From: WTFY01 sp965203725
GTDB taxonomy: Bacteria; Pseudomonadota; Gammaproteobacteria; UBA4575
DNA length: 64,000 nt
Reading direction: 5' to 3'
Assembly (NCBI GenBank): GCA_965203725.1
Contig: CBDBDH010000002.1
Location: 62,001 to 126,000 of the forward strand
Positions 52,203 through 59,944 of the stretch are shown here, piece after piece. The position numbers and the translations under genes were made by a program. Position 1 is the first letter of the stretch. Each line of letters begins with the position of its first letter. The notes under the pieces were generated by a model. It was not told where the DNA came from, did not search any database, and worked only from the letters and a program-made list of their open reading frames with translations.

Positions 52203-52520
52203 TCAGCTGTGCTTTGCCCCATACAGCTTTCTGGCGCCTTTCAAATCCCGTTCCCACACGGTCATCGCGAGCTTGAGAAGAAACTCCCTCCATGTTTCCA
52301 GGCTGTCACTTTCTGCGTCCGGGTAGGGAATTTTGTGTTTTTTCAGGATTTCCCTGGACAGGTAGTCGAGTTTTACAATGACATGGTCCGGCATGTCCTG
52401 CCGTTTTTGGCTGGCGCATATCAGCACATCATCCAGGCATCCTTCCACCATGAACTGGCAGTCCCGTTGAAACCTGTATCTAGGATATAGCCGCTGCCAG
52501 AATTTACGCATTCGCCTCAT
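52203..52520 (-). CDS. Uncharacterised 105-residue protein
   Basis: A small, basic, soluble-looking protein (MRRMRKFWQRLYPRYRFQRDCQFMVEGCLDDVL at the start, ending LKLAMTVWERDLKGARKLYGAKHS). I do not recognise a family. Mostly helical composition, three cysteines, no signal peptide or membrane segment. The GAAGGGAC ribosome-binding site directly before the ATG and balanced amino-acid use support a real gene. It lies behind engB on the same strand (upstream in transcription) with 162 bp between them. Confidence 0.55.
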   Translation of the reverse strand: MRRMRKFWQRLYPRYRFQRDCQFMVEGCLDDVLICASQKRQDMPDHVIVKLDYLSREILKKHKIPYPDAESDSLETWREFLLKLAMTVWERDLKGARKLYGAKHS

Positions 52521-52922
52521 GTCCCTTCGTCATTCAGCCGGTGTGGTACCAGTGACAGCCAAAAACTTGTCTCGTGACTCATATGCGGGTGTGTACTCTT
52601 GAAATCAGGTATTGGCCTGCATCGTTAACAAATTTCAGATTTCCGGTGACCAGACCTTCTCGGTATGGTGGTATTTGAGCACCTTCTGAATTCTTGAACG
52701 TCTGGCCTTTGGCTCAACCCTGCTGCGAAATGTGTCGTGTGCCCATTTTACACCTCTTGGTTTCGGGTTGCAGGGGCAAGGTGCCCATATTTGGGGCCGA
52801 TACTTTGCGACTGTGCCTGCTTTTATGATATACAACGGCTTCCTTGGTCGGCCCATTTCCAGACGGCGTTGACCTCTAGCTGCAGTGCGATGCAGCAGGA
52901 TTTTATATTCAGGACCGAATGC
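52521..52922. other. 402-bp non-coding gap before cytochrome c4
   Basis: No supported gene. The region should hold divergent promoters for the 105-residue protein and cytochrome c4. Two weak -10-like hexamers are present (for instance TATGAT in the tract before 52,830), but none has a well-spaced -35. No strong hairpin or repeat was noticed. Confidence 0.4.
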
Positions 52923-53549
52923 ATGAAGAGACTTTGCCTGATGGCTCTTTGCCTGATATTTGCCACGTGGGTTAACGCGGGGGGCGATCTGGATGCTGGA
53001 AAGCAAAAAGCGGCAGCTTGCGCGGCATGTCATGGGCCTGATGGAAACAGTGCCAACCCGGCCTGGCCAAAACTTGCAGGTCAGGGCGAAAAATACCTGG
53101 CCGGTCAAATGCGGTTGTTCAAGAACAAGATACGCGTAAATACCCTGATGAATCTTCAGGTGGAAAATTTGTCCGAACAGGACATACAGGACATCGCTGC
53201 TTATTTTTCCAGCCAGGTGGCGAATTCGGGGACCGCCAATGCCGACAAGGAACATCAGGGCGAAAAATTGTACAAGATAGGAGAGAGGATTTATCGTGGC
53301 GGCAATGCTGCGACCGGTGTGCCGGCCTGCATGTCTTGTCATGGCCCCAACGGGTTCGGCAATGTACCGGCACAGTTCCCGCGTCTTGCGGGTCAGCATG
53401 CACAATATACCGCGGCACAACTGCGAGCCTATAAAAGTGGCGCGAGGTACCATCCGGAGGATCACCTGAACACGATGCCAGGCATTGTCGGCTACATGAC
53501 GGAGGTCGAAATTGATGCGGTTGCGGAATACATTGCCGGACTGCATTAG
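52923..53549 (+). CDS. Cytochrome c4 (di-haem)
   Basis: A 208-residue periplasmic di-haem electron carrier feeding terminal oxidases. A signal peptide (MKRLCLMALCLIFATWVNAGG) is followed by haem sites C33-AA-C36-H37 and C136-MS-C139-H140. The repeated halves each carry a likely axial Met (NTLMNLQ and NTMPGIV). The reading starts at ATG 52923; a longer open frame upstream lacks a signal peptide. Together with dsbA it follows the conserved engB-cytochrome c4-dsbA order. Confidence 0.93.
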   Translation: MKRLCLMALCLIFATWVNAGGDLDAGKQKAAACAACHGPDGNSANPAWPKLAGQGEKYLAGQMRLFKNKIRVNTLMNLQVENLSEQDIQDIAAYFSSQVANSGTANADKEHQGEKLYKIGERIYRGGNAATGVPACMSCHGPNGFGNVPAQFPRLAGQHAQYTAAQLRAYKSGARYHPEDHLNTMPGIVGYMTEVEIDAVAEYIAGLH

Positions 53550-53632
53550 GGGTTGTGTCGTTGCAGTGCATTGGCAGATGTGGAGTTGAGTCCTAGCCGC
53601 GACCTGCGATTGTCTGGCTTGATGCGCACCTG

Positions 53633-54295
53633 ATGAAAAATACAACCCCACCTCATATTTCCATTTTGTGGCTGCTGATCGCGTCCATCGCTGTTGTCTG
53701 CACGACCGCATGGGCGGACGAGTTTGATGAGGGCTATCACTACCACAGGATTTCGCCTGCTTTGCCGCTGCAGGTGGATGCCGGTCACGTGGAAGTTCTG
53801 GAGTTGTTCTGGTATGGCTGCCCCCACTGTTACGTCCTTGAGGAGTATCTGGCTCAATGGAAACGGGAAAAGGCAGACCACGTGAAGTTTGTGCGGGTGC
53901 CGGCAGTCATGAATCGCAACTGGGTGCCACAGGCCCGTGCATATTTCGCCTTGCAGGAGATGGGAGAGGCAGACAGGGTACATGCCCTTTTTTTTGAAGC
54001 CATCCATGTGCAGGGGCGGCGATTGCGAGACATGAAATCCATTTCACGCTTCCTGGGCCAGCACGGTATTGACGCTGTCTCGTTTGAAACCGCTTACAGG
54101 TCATCCGGTGTTTCCGAACGGATCCGGCGTTCCCGGCAACTGGCACGGGATGCTGGGGCCCGCTCTGTACCCACAATCATTGTGAATGGGAAGTACCGGA
54201 CCACGGCCGGCGATGCCGGCGGCTATGACCTGCTCCTGCAACTCATGGACCACCTTGTACTGCAGGAAACGAACTCATCCCGATCGGCAAACTAG
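53633..54295 (+). CDS. dsbA: Thiol:disulfide interchange protein DsbA
   Basis: Periplasmic oxidase that introduces disulfides into exported proteins. A signal peptide (ISILWLLIASIAVVCTTAWA) precedes the thioredoxin fold with an inserted helical domain. The active site is C63-P-H-C66 in LFWYGCPHCYVLEEYL, as in E. coli DsbA, and the cis-proline loop is SVPTIIVNGKY. At 220 residues it has the normal length. LptM in this window also depends on periplasmic disulfide chemistry in its known role. Confidence 0.94.
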   Translation: MKNTTPPHISILWLLIASIAVVCTTAWADEFDEGYHYHRISPALPLQVDAGHVEVLELFWYGCPHCYVLEEYLAQWKREKADHVKFVRVPAVMNRNWVPQARAYFALQEMGEADRVHALFFEAIHVQGRRLRDMKSISRFLGQHGIDAVSFETAYRSSGVSERIRRSRQLARDAGARSVPTIIVNGKYRTTAGDAGGYDLLLQLMDHLVLQETNSSRSAN

Positions 54296-54378
54296 CGAGA
54301 GTCCCTACACATTAAGTAGCAAGGAGCAGCGTTCGCCTGCAACGGGAATGCGGTTTTTGCGATACATGAGGTTGCATC

Positions 54379-56148
54379 ATTAGCACCGACGCCTTTACCC
54401 AGCACACAAGTGTTCGTTTTCAGCCTGATGAAAATCCCCCGGCTGCACTGGCATTTGGCCTGGGCCTGCAGCTGGCGATCCTGTGCATCTCGGGCATCGT
54501 CCTGACTCCGGCGATCATCGTCCGTGCAGCGGGCGGGAGCGAAGCCTTCCTGTCGTGGGCCGTATTTGCCGCCGTTGCAGTCAGCGGCATCAGCACAATG
54601 CTTCAAGCCAAACGGGTAGGGCGAGTCGGTGCAGGCTATGTACTGGCGATGGGTACTTCCGGGGCCTTCATTGCGATTTGCGTCACGGCAATCGCCGAGG
54701 GCGGTCCGGCCATGCTGGCCACACTGGTGGTGGTTTCATCTTTCTTTCAGTTTGCCCTGTCAGCGCGGCTGTCCCTGTTTCGCAGAATCCTGACCCCGAC
54801 TGTAGCGGGTACAGTCATCATGTTGATACCGGTTACGGTAATGCCGATTATTTTCAGCTTTCTGAAGAACGTTCCGGAGGGGGTGCCTGTCTCGGCCGCA
54901 CCGATGAGTGCGCTGGCGACCCTGCTCTGTATCGTCTTCATCGCTCTCAAGGCGACGGGAGTACTGCGTCTTTGGGCACCGGTCATCGGGGTTGTGGTCG
55001 GCTCGGTGATTGCAGGGTTTTATGGTCTCTACGACACGGAACGTGTCGCCGCCGCTGCCTGGGTGGGTTTCCCGGCTGGCGAGTGGCCAGGTCTGGACCT
55101 GAGCTTCGGGCCGGTCTTCTGGACGCTTCTTCCCGCATTTGTGTTTGTGACTCTGGTCGGTGCGATTGAAACCATCGGGGATTCAATCGCCATTCAACGG
55201 GTGTCCTGGCGCAGGCCCCGAGCCGCGGATTTCCGTGCGGTGCAGGGTACGGTAGCCGCCGATGGCGTGGGCAATCTGTTATCCGGTCTTCTAGGAACCG
55301 TGCCCAATACGACCTACTCGACGAGTGTTGCCGTAGCTGAACTCACCGGGGTTGGCGCACGCCGGGTCGGCATCGCACTCGGGCTTGTCTTTATTGTTCT
55401 GGCGTTCATTCCAAAAGCGCTGGCTGTCATCCTGGCGATTCCCGGGCCTGTGGCTGCTGCGTATATCGGTGTGCTGCTAATGATGCTGTTCGTCGTTGGC
55501 ATGAAGGTCACCGTTCAGGACGGCATCGATTATCGCAAGGGCCTGGTTGCCGGGGCTGCATTCTGGATCGGGGTTGGCTTCCAGAACGGATGGATATTCC
55601 CCGAGTATGCTTCAAAGTTCGCCGGCGGGCTCCTGGAGAATGGAATGACGGCGGGCGGGCTGGTCGCCATCCTGATGACGTCGTTTGTTGAGCTGACGGA
55701 GCCGCGCCGCAGCCGGACCGAGATGATGCTTGACCTGTCGGCTTTGCCGAAAATCAAGACGTTCCTCGGTGAATTTACATCCCGCAGCCATTGGGATGCA
55801 GCCATGGCAAACCGCCTTGTTGGGGCGGCCGAAGAGACCCTGCTGACACTCCTCAAACATGGTCAGGATCAAGGTTCAGAAAAGCAGCAACGCCGCTTGC
55901 TCCTGATGGCTCACAAGGAGGGCGGTCAGGCCGTGCTTGAATTCGTGGCCGCGGCAGGCGAGGAAAACCTTCAGGACCGTATCGCGCTGCTCGGTGAGCG
56001 CACGGATGCCGAGACCACCGAATGGGATGTCTCACTTCGGCTTTTGCGACACCTAGCTTCCTCTGTCCGCCACCAGCAATACCATGATACGGACATTGTG
56101 ACGGTGCATGTGGATGCCCCTGAATCCGTACCGCCGGCACAGGCATAG
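54379..56148 (+). CDS. NCS2 (xanthine/uracil) permease family protein with C-terminal regulatory-like domain
   Basis: A 589-residue protein. The first about 450 residues form an NCS2-type transporter: the N-terminal VRFQPDENPPAALAFGLGLQLAILCISGIVLTPAIIVRAAGG matches the family's first helix. The reading must start upstream of the first ATG (54598), which lies after this helix. Upstream of that no ATG, GTG or TTG is in frame; ATT at 54379 sits 7 bp after GAGG and just inside the open frame (stop at 54367), so an ATT start is proposed. The last about 150 residues (NRLVGAAEETLLTLLKHG ... LRLLRHLASSVRHQQYHDTDIVTVHV) are not transporter-like and resemble an HATPase/anti-sigma type fold. Substrate unknown. 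Confidence 0.8.
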   Translation: MSTDAFTQHTSVRFQPDENPPAALAFGLGLQLAILCISGIVLTPAIIVRAAGGSEAFLSWAVFAAVAVSGISTMLQAKRVGRVGAGYVLAMGTSGAFIAICVTAIAEGGPAMLATLVVVSSFFQFALSARLSLFRRILTPTVAGTVIMLIPVTVMPIIFSFLKNVPEGVPVSAAPMSALATLLCIVFIALKATGVLRLWAPVIGVVVGSVIAGFYGLYDTERVAAAAWVGFPAGEWPGLDLSFGPVFWTLLPAFVFVTLVGAIETIGDSIAIQRVSWRRPRAADFRAVQGTVAADGVGNLLSGLLGTVPNTTYSTSVAVAELTGVGARRVGIALGLVFIVLAFIPKALAVILAIPGPVAAAYIGVLLMMLFVVGMKVTVQDGIDYRKGLVAGAAFWIGVGFQNGWIFPEYASKFAGGLLENGMTAGGLVAILMTSFVELTEPRRSRTEMMLDLSALPKIKTFLGEFTSRSHWDAAMANRLVGAAEETLLTLLKHGQDQGSEKQQRRLLLMAHKEGGQAVLEFVAAAGEENLQDRIALLGERTDAETTEWDVSLRLLRHLASSVRHQQYHDTDIVTVHVDAPESVPPAQA

Positions 56149-56301
56149 CGGCCTGTACAACATCCTGGCGAACCCGGGTTTGACTGCATGAGATGCGGTT
56201 CCCGGTTACGCTGTCCGAGTGCGCCTGCATGGCCGGAATGCGCCGGCCTATCCACACCGGGCAGTGCGGGCATGGCAAGCACGATAGGCCATAAAGAGTA
56301 T

Positions 56302-56330
56302 TTGGTTTTACCCCCATCATTCACTATAAT
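56302..56330 (+). promoter_or_regulatory. Sigma-70 promoter for the cytochrome c5 gene
   Basis: TTGGTT (56302-56307), a 17-bp spacer and a perfect TATAAT (56325-56330) lie 42 bp before the GTG start of the next gene. Confidence 0.65.
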
Positions 56331-56372
56331 TCGCTGCGCATCAAAGCGGAACCAACTGAAACAGGAGCTCAT

Positions 56373-56864
56373 GTGGCCGACCAAAGGTTTGTAAAAACAT
56401 TAAAAGTCGTATTCGGGGTACTGGTGGGATCGACAATCGGGATTCTGGCCCTGGCAAACGTACTTATTTCAGATGCGGACTATTCCCATGAGACCGTGAT
56501 CCAGGAAAATATCGAGGACCGCATCCGGCCGGTCGGCAACGTGCACCTGTCCGGCGAGTCCGTGATGGCCGAAGCGGTTGTCGCCGTCGATAACATTGAG
56601 CCCGTGCAGGTGGCCGCCGCTGCAGAAAAATCAGCCGAGGAAATTTACCAGGCCTGCGCCGTGTGCCATGGTTCCGGGGTCTTGAATGCTCCGAAACTGG
56701 GAGCCAAGGCCGATTGGGAGCCACGCCTGGCAAAAGGGGTCGAACAGCTTTATGCAAATGCCATCAATGGCATGGGCACCATGCCCCCCAAGGGCGGCCG
56801 TCTTGATTTCTCCGACGAGGAAATCAGGAGAGTCGTGGACTACATGCTGGATTCGGTACGCTAG
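56373..56864 (+). CDS. Cytochrome c5 family protein
   Basis: A 163-residue membrane-anchored monohaem cytochrome c. An N-terminal helix (VVFGVLVGSTIGILALANVLI, about 12-33) is followed by a linker and a c5-type haem domain with C95-AV-C98-H99 and the axial Met in GMGTMPPKGG. GTG 56373, with AGGAG ahead of it, is the start; an ATG two bases earlier is in another frame. It probably passes electrons between periplasmic carriers and a terminal oxidase or reductase. Confidence 0.9.
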   Translation: MADQRFVKTLKVVFGVLVGSTIGILALANVLISDADYSHETVIQENIEDRIRPVGNVHLSGESVMAEAVVAVDNIEPVQVAAAAEKSAEEIYQACAVCHGSGVLNAPKLGAKADWEPRLAKGVEQLYANAINGMGTMPPKGGRLDFSDEEIRRVVDYMLDSVR

Positions 56865-56968
56865 TTGCCTGAGTAGGCGGCTTTACGGTCCCGCTGGCAC
56901 ATCTTCGGCCAACGGAACCTTCGCAGGGCCAGGCGGCTGCAACTGTCTCGACAAGCCTGACCCGTCAT

Positions 56969-57220
56969 TCACTTGCCAGCTTTCCCTTCGAGTTCCTGTA
57001 CTCGTTGCTCCAATTCCTTGACGCGCAGCTGGCTCTGGGCCAGCATCTCGCTTTGCGCATCGAATTCATTGCGTGTGACAAGATCAAGTCGCTGAAATAC
57101 GCTTTCCGCAGCAGCACGCACATTTTTCTCGAGCCTGTCCCTGCCTTTTTTCAAGTCATCGGGAAGCACCTCGTCAATTTTGCGAGTCAACTCATCCAAA
57201 ATACCTGAACCGAGTTTCAT
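56969..57220 (-). CDS. ubiK: Ubiquinone biosynthesis accessory factor UbiK (BMFP/YqiC)
   Basis: An 83-residue protein that pairs with UbiJ to support aerobic ubiquinone synthesis. The family start (GILDELTRKIDEVLPDDLKKGRDRLEKNVRAAAESVFQRLDLVTRNEFDAQ) is followed by a trimeric coiled coil (MLAQSQLRVKELEQRVQELEGKAGK). It is divergent from the torF-glnK-amtB nitrogen genes, the order seen in many gammaproteobacteria. Its partner gene ubiJ is at 32.5-33.1 kb. Confidence 0.94.
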   Translation of the reverse strand: MKLGSGILDELTRKIDEVLPDDLKKGRDRLEKNVRAAAESVFQRLDLVTRNEFDAQSEMLAQSQLRVKELEQRVQELEGKAGK

Positions 57221-57288
57221 GGCTGAATACTCCTTTTCTCATCTCTAAGTACGAACCTTGCAGCATATCATACCAGTTTAAAGTCCGG

Positions 57289-57305
57289 TGCACTGATACG
57301 GTGCG
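57289..57305 (+). promoter_or_regulatory. NtrC-like activator site
   Basis: TGCACTGATACGGTGCG matches the NtrC consensus (TGCACYA-N3-TGGTGCA) in both half-sites with three mismatches. It lies about 110 bp upstream of the sigma-54 promoter, a normal distance for an enhancer site. Confidence 0.55.
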
Positions 57306-57399
57306 TCCAGGGTTCAGCGAGGTGCGTTATCTCTACCGCCGGATGCGACCAGCCTCCGTGTGGTTTCCGTAACTCCTTGTTTTGTAAAGCAAGGAAATG

Positions 57400-57416
57400 T
57401 TGGCACGGTGTGTGCT
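57400..57416 (+). promoter_or_regulatory. Sigma-54 promoter for torF-glnK-amtB
   Basis: TTGGCACG-GTGT-GTGCT has the -24 GG (57402-57403) and -12 GC (57414-57415) exactly 12 bp apart and matches the RpoN consensus at all but one of the conserved positions. It lies 41 bp before the torF start and fits nitrogen control. Confidence 0.8.
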
Positions 57417-57456
57417 TAATCCCTGTAACGAATTCACAGATATGGGAGGAAGTCCG

Positions 57457-58152
57457 ATGAGCAAAACAATTTACAAAATGGTGTTGCTGGCCGTTCTGGT
57501 CAGCCCGGTGATCCCGTTTTCAGTTTCCGCCGAGATGAGCGTGTCAGGCAATGCCGGGATCCTGTCCGACTATATATTCCGGGGCATTCCCCAAGACTCC
57601 GGCGTTGCCAACGGGGGAATCGATCTGGAAGCCGGTGGATTTTACCTGGGGACCTGGATCGCCGATGTGGGTGAAGGGATCGAGCAGGATTTCTACACGG
57701 GGTATGTCATGGAGTTGCCCAGCGGGCTGTATCTGGGTGCCGGGTTTACCAGCTACCAGTACTCCGACGACTTCGATGACGAATACAACGAGGTCAACCT
57801 GTATGCCGGCTGGGCCAGCGACGCCTTGTCCCTGGACCTGGAGTACACCGACGGTGAGTACAACGGGGTGTTCACAGAAGATGTGGGTGGTGTAGAGGTG
57901 GAACAGGGCGACGAGTACGGCTTTTTTGCAGCGACCCTGGGCTTTGGAGGGGCGTACCTGACCTACGGAGACTTTACCGATGATGCGGACGAAGCCCTGG
58001 GAGATTACCTGGAATTCGGTTATTCGCTCGAGGTTTCGGGTTTTGAGGTGACGGCCGCAATTGTACGTACGGATGCCGAAATTCTGGGAGCTGAGGACGA
58101 TGACGAAACTGAAGCCTACATTAGCATTCATCACAGCTTCGATCTCATGTAG
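57457..58152 (+). CDS. TorF family putative porin
   Basis: A 231-residue outer-membrane protein with a signal peptide (MSKTIYKMVLLAVLVSPVIPFSVSA) and an acidic, aromatic-rich beta barrel (ILSDYIFRGIPQDSGVANGGIDLEAGGFYLGTWIADVG). Proteins of this family are commonly encoded with glnK and amtB, so a role in uptake of nitrogen compounds is suggested but not shown. GGGAGGA gives an excellent ribosome-binding site before ATG 57457. The sigma-54 promoter and the NtrC-like site stand upstream. A GTG/ATG extension back to 57397 would lie upstream of the promoter start and is not supported. Confidence 0.88.
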   Translation: MSKTIYKMVLLAVLVSPVIPFSVSAEMSVSGNAGILSDYIFRGIPQDSGVANGGIDLEAGGFYLGTWIADVGEGIEQDFYTGYVMELPSGLYLGAGFTSYQYSDDFDDEYNEVNLYAGWASDALSLDLEYTDGEYNGVFTEDVGGVEVEQGDEYGFFAATLGFGGAYLTYGDFTDDADEALGDYLEFGYSLEVSGFEVTAAIVRTDAEILGAEDDDETEAYISIHHSFDLM

Positions 58153-58246
58153 CGGGATCAGCGGCAACGGATCAATAGCGTTTCTGCCAGGGTATCCGGT
58201 TCGAATTCGAATCTCTTAGACAAACGCACAATCAGGAGTAATCACT

Positions 58247-58585
58247 ATGAAGCTTGTTACCGCAATTGTTAAGCCCTTTAAGCTTGATTATGTACGCGAA
58301 GCTTTGTCGGAAATTGGTGTCACGGGTGTCACCGTGGTCGAGGTCAAAGGCTTCGGCAGGCAAAAGGGGCACACGGAGTTATACCGGGGCGCGGAATACG
58401 TTGTTGATTTCTTGCCCAAGGTGATGCTGGAGATCGCCGTTGACAGCAGTTTGCTGGATTCGGTGGTCGAGGCCATCAGCAAAGCAGCGAGCACGGGAAA
58501 AATCGGTGATGGCAAGATTTTTGTCACCCCGCTCGAACAGGTCGTGCGCATACGCACGGGCGAGACGGGTCCGGACGCCCTGTAA
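58247..58585 (+). CDS. glnK: Nitrogen regulatory protein P-II (GlnK)
   Basis: A 112-residue PII signal protein. It senses 2-oxoglutarate and ATP/ADP and binds AmtB when nitrogen is plentiful. The T-loop is GFGRQKGHTELYRGAEYVVDFLPK with the uridylylated Tyr51; the B-loop (ASTGKIGDGKIFV) and C-loop (RIRTGETGPDAL) are standard. Sequence alone does not separate GlnB from GlnK, but the coupling to amtB makes GlnK the right name. AGGAG lies 9 bp before the ATG. Confidence 0.96.
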   Translation: MKLVTAIVKPFKLDYVREALSEIGVTGVTVVEVKGFGRQKGHTELYRGAEYVVDFLPKVMLEIAVDSSLLDSVVEAISKAASTGKIGDGKIFVTPLEQVVRIRTGETGPDAL

Positions 58586-58613
58586 CGATAAATACATTCC
58601 TTAGGAGGGAGTT

Positions 58614-59879
58614 GTGGAGGATCAAATTTTTGAATTGCAATATGCGATTGACACCTTTTACTTTTTGGTGTGCGGCGCATTAGTGATGTGGATGGCTGCC
58701 GGCTTTTCCATGCTCGAATCGGGACTGGTGCGGAGCAAGAACACGGCCGAGATTCTGACCAAGAATGTCGCGCTGTATTCGATTGCCTGCATCATGTACA
58801 TGGTTTGCGGATACATGATCATGTATGACGGCACTTTGTTCTTGTCTGGAATTGCAGGCGGCGAAAGCCTGGTGGATGACGTTTTGGCAGCCTCTGCTGA
58901 AAATGGCTTCCACGGGGATTCCGTATATTCGGATGCATCGGACTTCTTTTTCCAGGTCGTGTTTGTTGCAACAGCCATGTCGATCGTATCGGGTGCTGTA
59001 GCCGAGCGGATGAAAATGTGGTCATTTCTCCTGTTTGTCGTGGTGTTCACCGGGCTCATCTACCCGATGGAAGGCAGCTGGACCTGGAACGGGAAAGATG
59101 TGTTCGGCTGGTTCAATCTTGGCGATGCAGGATTTTCTGATTTTGCAGGGTCGGGTATCGTCCACATGGCCGGAGCCACGGCTGCACTGGCTGGCGTCAT
59201 GTTGCTCGGGGCACGCCAGGGCAAGTATGGGCCTGATGGAAAGATAGTCGCCATTCCCGGCGCCAATCTCCCGCTTGCCACGCTGGGGACATTCATCCTG
59301 TGGATGGGATGGTTCGGCTTCAATGGCGGTTCCGTGCTGAAGCTCGGAGATGCTGCCAGCGCCAATGCCGTGGCCATGGTGTTCCTGAACACCAATACCG
59401 CAGCTGCAGGCGGGCTGATGGCAGCCTTGGTCACTGCACGTCTGTGGTTCGGCAAGGCTGACCTGACCATGGCCCTGAACGGTGCACTGGCCGGCCTGGT
59501 AGCGATTACGGCTGAACCCTCTACTCCTTCAGCCTTGATTGCATCCCTGATTGGAGCCGCCGGCGGGGTCCTTGTGGTGCTGTCCATTGTGCTGCTGGAC
59601 AAACTCAGGATAGATGACCCGGTCGGGGCGATTTCCGTGCATGGAACCGTTGGACTGTGGGGGCTGCTCGCCGTACCGCTGACCAATCCCGGCGTGACAT
59701 TCAGCGGCCAGCTGCTCGGCGCGGCCACAATATTCGTCTGGGTGTTCCTGACCAGCCTGATCATCTGGAGCGTGATCAAGGCGGTCATGGGACTTCGCAT
59801 CAGCGAAGAAGAAGAGATGCAGGGGGCCGACATTTCCGAGTGCGGCTTGGAGGCCTACCCGGAGTTTGTGATCGAATAG
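58614..59879 (+). CDS. amtB: Ammonium transporter AmtB
   Basis: A 421-residue, 11-helix ammonium channel, gated by GlnK. The conserved twin histidines are His184 (GIVHMAGATA) and His343 (SVHGTVGLWG). The helix ends typical of the family, such as FNGGSVLKLGDAASANAVAMVFLNTN, are present. The start is GTG 58614, after AGGAGGGA, with no cleaved signal peptide. It follows glnK by 28 bp and is closed by a good terminator. Confidence 0.95.
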   Translation: MEDQIFELQYAIDTFYFLVCGALVMWMAAGFSMLESGLVRSKNTAEILTKNVALYSIACIMYMVCGYMIMYDGTLFLSGIAGGESLVDDVLAASAENGFHGDSVYSDASDFFFQVVFVATAMSIVSGAVAERMKMWSFLLFVVVFTGLIYPMEGSWTWNGKDVFGWFNLGDAGFSDFAGSGIVHMAGATAALAGVMLLGARQGKYGPDGKIVAIPGANLPLATLGTFILWMGWFGFNGGSVLKLGDAASANAVAMVFLNTNTAAAGGLMAALVTARLWFGKADLTMALNGALAGLVAITAEPSTPSALIASLIGAAGGVLVVLSIVLLDKLRIDDPVGAISVHGTVGLWGLLAVPLTNPGVTFSGQLLGAATIFVWVFLTSLIIWSVIKAVMGLRISEEEEMQGADISECGLEAYPEFVIE

Positions 59880-59901
59880 GCCCTGGAAAGTCTTGCAGGT
59901 C

Positions 59902-59933
59902 AAAGCGCCTCCTTTTCAGGGGGCGCTTTTTTT
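59902..59933 (+). terminator. Intrinsic terminator after amtB
   Basis: AAAGCGCC (59902-59909) pairs with GGCGCTTT (59922-59929), running directly into a T-run (59927-59933). It ends the torF-glnK-amtB transcript and may also stop speE transcripts coming from the other strand. Confidence 0.85.
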
Positions 59934-59944
59934 ATCTGCGCTCC

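Noticed and set aside
51987..52490. Plus-strand open frame of 167 codons
   Set aside because: It is opposite the start of engB and the 105-residue gene, and its composition is that of a shadow frame.
52635..53711. 358-codon minus-strand open frame across the cytochrome c4 region
   Set aside because: It is opposite the clear cytochrome c4 gene, and its sequence is rich in Arg, His and Gln without domains.
54483..55169. 228-codon open frame overlapping the permease
   Set aside because: Frame-shifted shadow of the NCS2 gene; repeated Gly/Arg/His runs are typical of an antisense or off-frame reading.
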